Of a stretch of 64,000 nucleotides of DNA, positions 61,360 to 64,000 are shown in pieces. The stretch is from contig JAPFFF010000006.1 of NCBI GenBank assembly GCA_039105265.1, forward strand, positions 1,364,001 to 1,428,000, written 5' to 3'. Positions within the stretch are counted from its first letter, which is position 1, and every line of letters starts with the position of its first letter. Made by a program: the position numbers and the translations under genes. Under the pieces are notes generated by a model that saw only the letters and a list, made by a program, of their open reading frames with translations, was not told where the DNA came from and made no database searches. This stretch comes from Tritrichomonas musculus. Its lineage: Eukaryota > Parabasalia > Tritrichomonadida > Tritrichomonadidae.

Positions 61360-64000
61360 TTAAATTTCCATGAACATATTCGATTTGAATTCATTCGATA
61401 AACTTTGATGTGCAGAATCATTGTCATTTTCGCTCTTTTCTCCATCTTGATTTCCATCCTTATCGTTATTATTTTCCAGGAAAGAAGCGCGCGGGAAAGC
61501 ATCGAACGAAGATTGAACTCGGAGTCTTGGCTGAGGAGGGCTCTGAGGCATGCTTTCTTGATCATCCAAATTAAACTTGAAAGCAGAAGAAGGAAGCAAA
61601 GACTTTCGACTTTTTCTTGGCGAAATATTTGGTCTCGAAAGAGTTGCTGCATTTGCACCGAATGGATTCGGACTTGAACCCAAAGATTCTGAATCAGAAT
61701 CGTCCAATTTAAATTGAATTGAACCTCTTGGCCTTCTCACTTGAGAAACATCTGAATCATCTGAAGCAAGAGACATTTTTGATGGATTTAAAGAGAATCG
61801 ATTTGGTGGATTAACTGATGATGGCACTAATGATTTCCTTGGCTGGAAATTAAATTGAAGAACTGGCCTTTTCACTTCGTCTTTCTTAAAGATTTCATCT
61901 TCATCTTCTTCATTGAAGAAATCTTCATCAAATTTCAATCTTTCTTCAGTAAATTGATGAACTGGATTCTGCCGAATTTCGGGTTGATTCTCTTTGTTCT
62001 CTTCATTAGTTCCGTTGCTATTTTCAGCATTACCATTTTCGTCATTTTGCTGTGACTGACTTTGATTTTGTTGAGAACTGACATTTTCGTTTGATTGATT
62101 TTGCTGATCGTTTTCTTGCTCTTGTAATTCTTGCATCTCTTCGCTGTTCAACTTGTAGAAATGAAGGCCAAAATCGCCGGGTTCATCAAATGCTGGCATA
62201 TGAAGTGGTATGTTTGAATATTCGGATGATTCATCACCTGCTGCAAGTTCAAAGCTTTGCGGTTTGATGAGGTCTTTGCATTTCGGAAGTTTAATATTTT
62301 CAAGTGGAATGAAATTAAGATCTGCTTGAGATTGGTTTGATTCTTGAGCCTGAATACCAAGTAAACAAAGAGCTGGATTCATTAATGGGTACTTCTTGCT
62401 CATGATTTGGAGGTTTTGAATGCTTCGTGTGACCATAAAAACGATGAAAAGCCCATCAAAATCTTCTATTTCTTCGTAAATCTGTCTGGCTATTTCGAAT
62501 TGTCCACATCTTTCAGCATTATCTGCAACTAATTTACTTAATTCTTTGTCATTTTTAACCATAGCTCGCAATTCGTTAAATCGACCAAATCGAGTATAAA
62601 TATCTATTACATCAGGGGTAACTTTGGATAAAGGACATTTCGCATAAACTGACATCAACGCAACTCGGCTGGAAAACTTTATTTGCGAAGGATCTATTGG
62701 AAGATGAGGGAGATGATCAAGAACATAAGGAAGGGCTGAAAGATTAGGATCAGCTTCTAAATCGTTAAGAATATTTAATATCATAGGCCTTTTTTCAACA
62801 ACGATTTGAAGTTCTGGAATTGTTGTTACAAAGATTAATTGTGATGGAAGAACTGCAGATAAAAGACACATGTTGTTTGGAAGTTGAACAATACTTTGTT
62901 TTTCACCATTTTTGTTAATCGAAATAACTTTATTTCCTTCAACAGCGAAAAGAGTATAGCCAAGCCAGCAACAAGAAGAGACTGATACTGGAATACAACC
63001 AAAATCAAACGAATCGATCTCTTCAAATTGATTTGAATTTCGCAAAGATTCATTTTCTTTTTTGTAGATAAAAATGCCTTTAGCAGTGCAGATAGCAGGC
63101 CAAGCAAATATAATTGCATTACGTGGAAGTCTAAATTGAATAAATTTGTCATTTTTGATAAATGCTGCGGTACCTTCTTCAGAAGAATACAATGCGACAC
63201 TATCACGCATACGGAATATGGAATCATAATTGTGATCTTCAGGAAGATCAATTATCTTAACTTCTTCGATAGATAGCAAACTTTTACGGACTGCTACAAT
63301 TCGATTTTTTTCAAGAATCCATGTTTGCTTTTTAGTATCTGTAGCAGCATCGATACCTTCTTCATCTCGCTTGTTAGCACCTGCAACTAAAGTCTGTATT
63401 CTCTTGACACCTTCATTACTAATGTAAACAACAGTAATTAAAGCAGCTGAGTTTAATATTTTAATTATTGTCTTGGCGTTGTGTAAAGTTGCAAATTTCG
63501 TAACATTTGTCATATCAAACGAATAAATATTCGATCCTGATGCAAATAATAATAAATCCTCGATAACAAATATTGATGATGTAAAAGGTTCTGGAGGTTG
63601 GAATTGTAAACAAGAACAAATAGGCTTTTTGATGAATTCAAATAATTTAGTTTGGTTTTTCCCCACAAGTGCAATTGTAGATCCTCCTCGACTAACTGAT
63701 TCAGCTCGGAAGTGTGTTAAAAATGTTTCACCTGTATCAATTGAAAATGCTGTACCATCTCGAGTGACAGCAATTCCTTGGGCATAATAAATTGGCTTAG
63801 TTCGATGCGGCGTATCCACTGTTCTGGTAGACTTATTATCTGTATTTATAATCTGAAGCCTACCATCGTTTAGGCCTATTGTAATAAATAAACCTTTAAA
63901 ATGGACAAAAGAAAACCTTTCTTGATATGGAATTGAAGCTAAGACTTGAATTTCAGGTTGCAACGTAACAACAACAAGCAAATTTGATTCAGTATAAGCA
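61360..64000 (-). CDS. Propeller-plus-solenoid protein with disordered C-terminus (5' end off window)
   Basis: This is a host gene on the minus strand; the frame is open to the window edge (visible residues begin AYTESNLLVVVTLQPEI), so the N-terminus is missing and about 879 residues are seen. The first 420 residues have the repeated beta pattern of a WD40-like propeller. A helical solenoid follows at about 440-560 (LVADNAERCGQFEIARQIYE, then EEIEDFDGLFIVFMVTRS). In layout this recalls the central region of coatomer alpha/beta-prime subunits and other membrane-coat proteins. The last 300 residues are disordered: Asn/Gln-rich, acidic, then Ser/Pro with basic patches (RKSLVPSSVNPPNRFSLNPS). A divergent coat or tethering protein is my best guess, with low certainty. 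Confidence 0.65.
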   Translation of the reverse strand, partial: AYTESNLLVVVTLQPEIQVLASIPYQERFSFVHFKGLFITIGLNDGRLQIINTDNKSTRTVDTPHRTKPIYYAQGIAVTRDGTAFSIDTGETFLTHFRAESVSRGGSTIALVGKNQTKLFEFIKKPICSCLQFQPPEPFTSSIFVIEDLLLFASGSNIYSFDMTNVTKFATLHNAKTIIKILNSAALITVVYISNEGVKRIQTLVAGANKRDEEGIDAATDTKKQTWILEKNRIVAVRKSLLSIEEVKIIDLPEDHNYDSIFRMRDSVALYSSEEGTAAFIKNDKFIQFRLPRNAIIFAWPAICTAKGIFIYKKENESLRNSNQFEEIDSFDFGCIPVSVSSCCWLGYTLFAVEGNKVISINKNGEKQSIVQLPNNMCLLSAVLPSQLIFVTTIPELQIVVEKRPMILNILNDLEADPNLSALPYVLDHLPHLPIDPSQIKFSSRVALMSVYAKCPLSKVTPDVIDIYTRFGRFNELRAMVKNDKELSKLVADNAERCGQFEIARQIYEEIEDFDGLFIVFMVTRSIQNLQIMSKKYPLMNPALCLLGIQAQESNQSQADLNFIPLENIKLPKCKDLIKPQSFELAAGDESSEYSNIPLHMPAFDEPGDFGLHFYKLNSEEMQELQEQENDQQNQSNENVSSQQNQSQSQQNDENGNAENSNGTNEENKENQPEIRQNPVHQFTEERLKFDEDFFNEEDEDEIFKKDEVKRPVLQFNFQPRKSLVPSSVNPPNRFSLNPSKMSLASDDSDVSQVRRPRGSIQFKLDDSDSESLGSSPNPFGANAATLSRPNISPRKSRKSLLPSSAFKFNLDDQESMPQSPPQPRLRVQSSFDAFPRASFLENNNDKDGNQDGEKSENDNDSAHQSLSNEFKSNMFMEI

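Overview
The window looks like nuclear DNA of a parabasalid (trichomonad) protist; I cannot settle the genus (Trichomonas or Tritrichomonas are both plausible). Four things in the sequence point there. Start codons are preceded at short distance by an Inr-like TCAYTTTT element. Many stop codons overlap or abut TAAA, like the trichomonad UAAA polyadenylation signal. Polinton/Maverick elements and a mariner are abundant. One host gene encodes a giant Pmp-like (GGAI-repeat) surface protein. There are no tRNA, rRNA, CRISPR or bacterial-type operon signals that I can see.

Layout. 1-7640: part of one Polinton/Maverick, with putative structural genes and a broken protein-primed type B DNA polymerase whose N-terminus carries a duplicated helical domain. 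7640-9516: a fragment of a second, unrelated virus-like type B polymerase plus a small helical gene. 9677-10867: an apparently intact pogo/Tigger-like transposase. 10868-15514: AT-rich non-coding DNA built from nested non-autonomous DNA transposons: a TTAA element of 330 bp, a 285-bp pogo-type MITE, and a 2.5-kb Mutator-like element with a 9-bp target duplication that itself holds a 240-bp TTAA element. 15515-47111: a hAT-like non-autonomous element with an 8-bp target duplication, split by a 30.2-kb Polinton-like element (15753-45966) with terminal inverted repeats. 47868-60532: the Pmp-like gene with eleven near-identical modules, a transmembrane segment and a cytoplasmic tail, carrying one frameshift in a linker repeat. 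61360-64000: the 3' part of a host gene for a propeller-plus-solenoid protein.

The 30-kb Polinton-like element is the most interesting part. It has an rve-type integrase, a protein-primed PolB and a superfamily 3 helicase. It also has an envelope-like type I glycoprotein, about ten small coiled-coil genes, a cluster of very basic proteins and a giant helical gene interrupted by a mariner. I recognise no major or minor capsid protein, no packaging ATPase and no maturation protease. Most of its genes share a compact promoter, GGTTTTGACA followed by an Inr-like TCAYTTTTATT and the ATG, and the two end regions carry inverted copies of one divergent promoter. I infer that this is a distinct lineage of mobile virus-like element sharing one transcription programme. 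Several of its genes are broken, so it is treated here as a fossil.

The nesting gives an order of events: host intergenic DNA, then the hAT-like element, then the Polinton inside it, then the mariner inside the giant Polinton gene.
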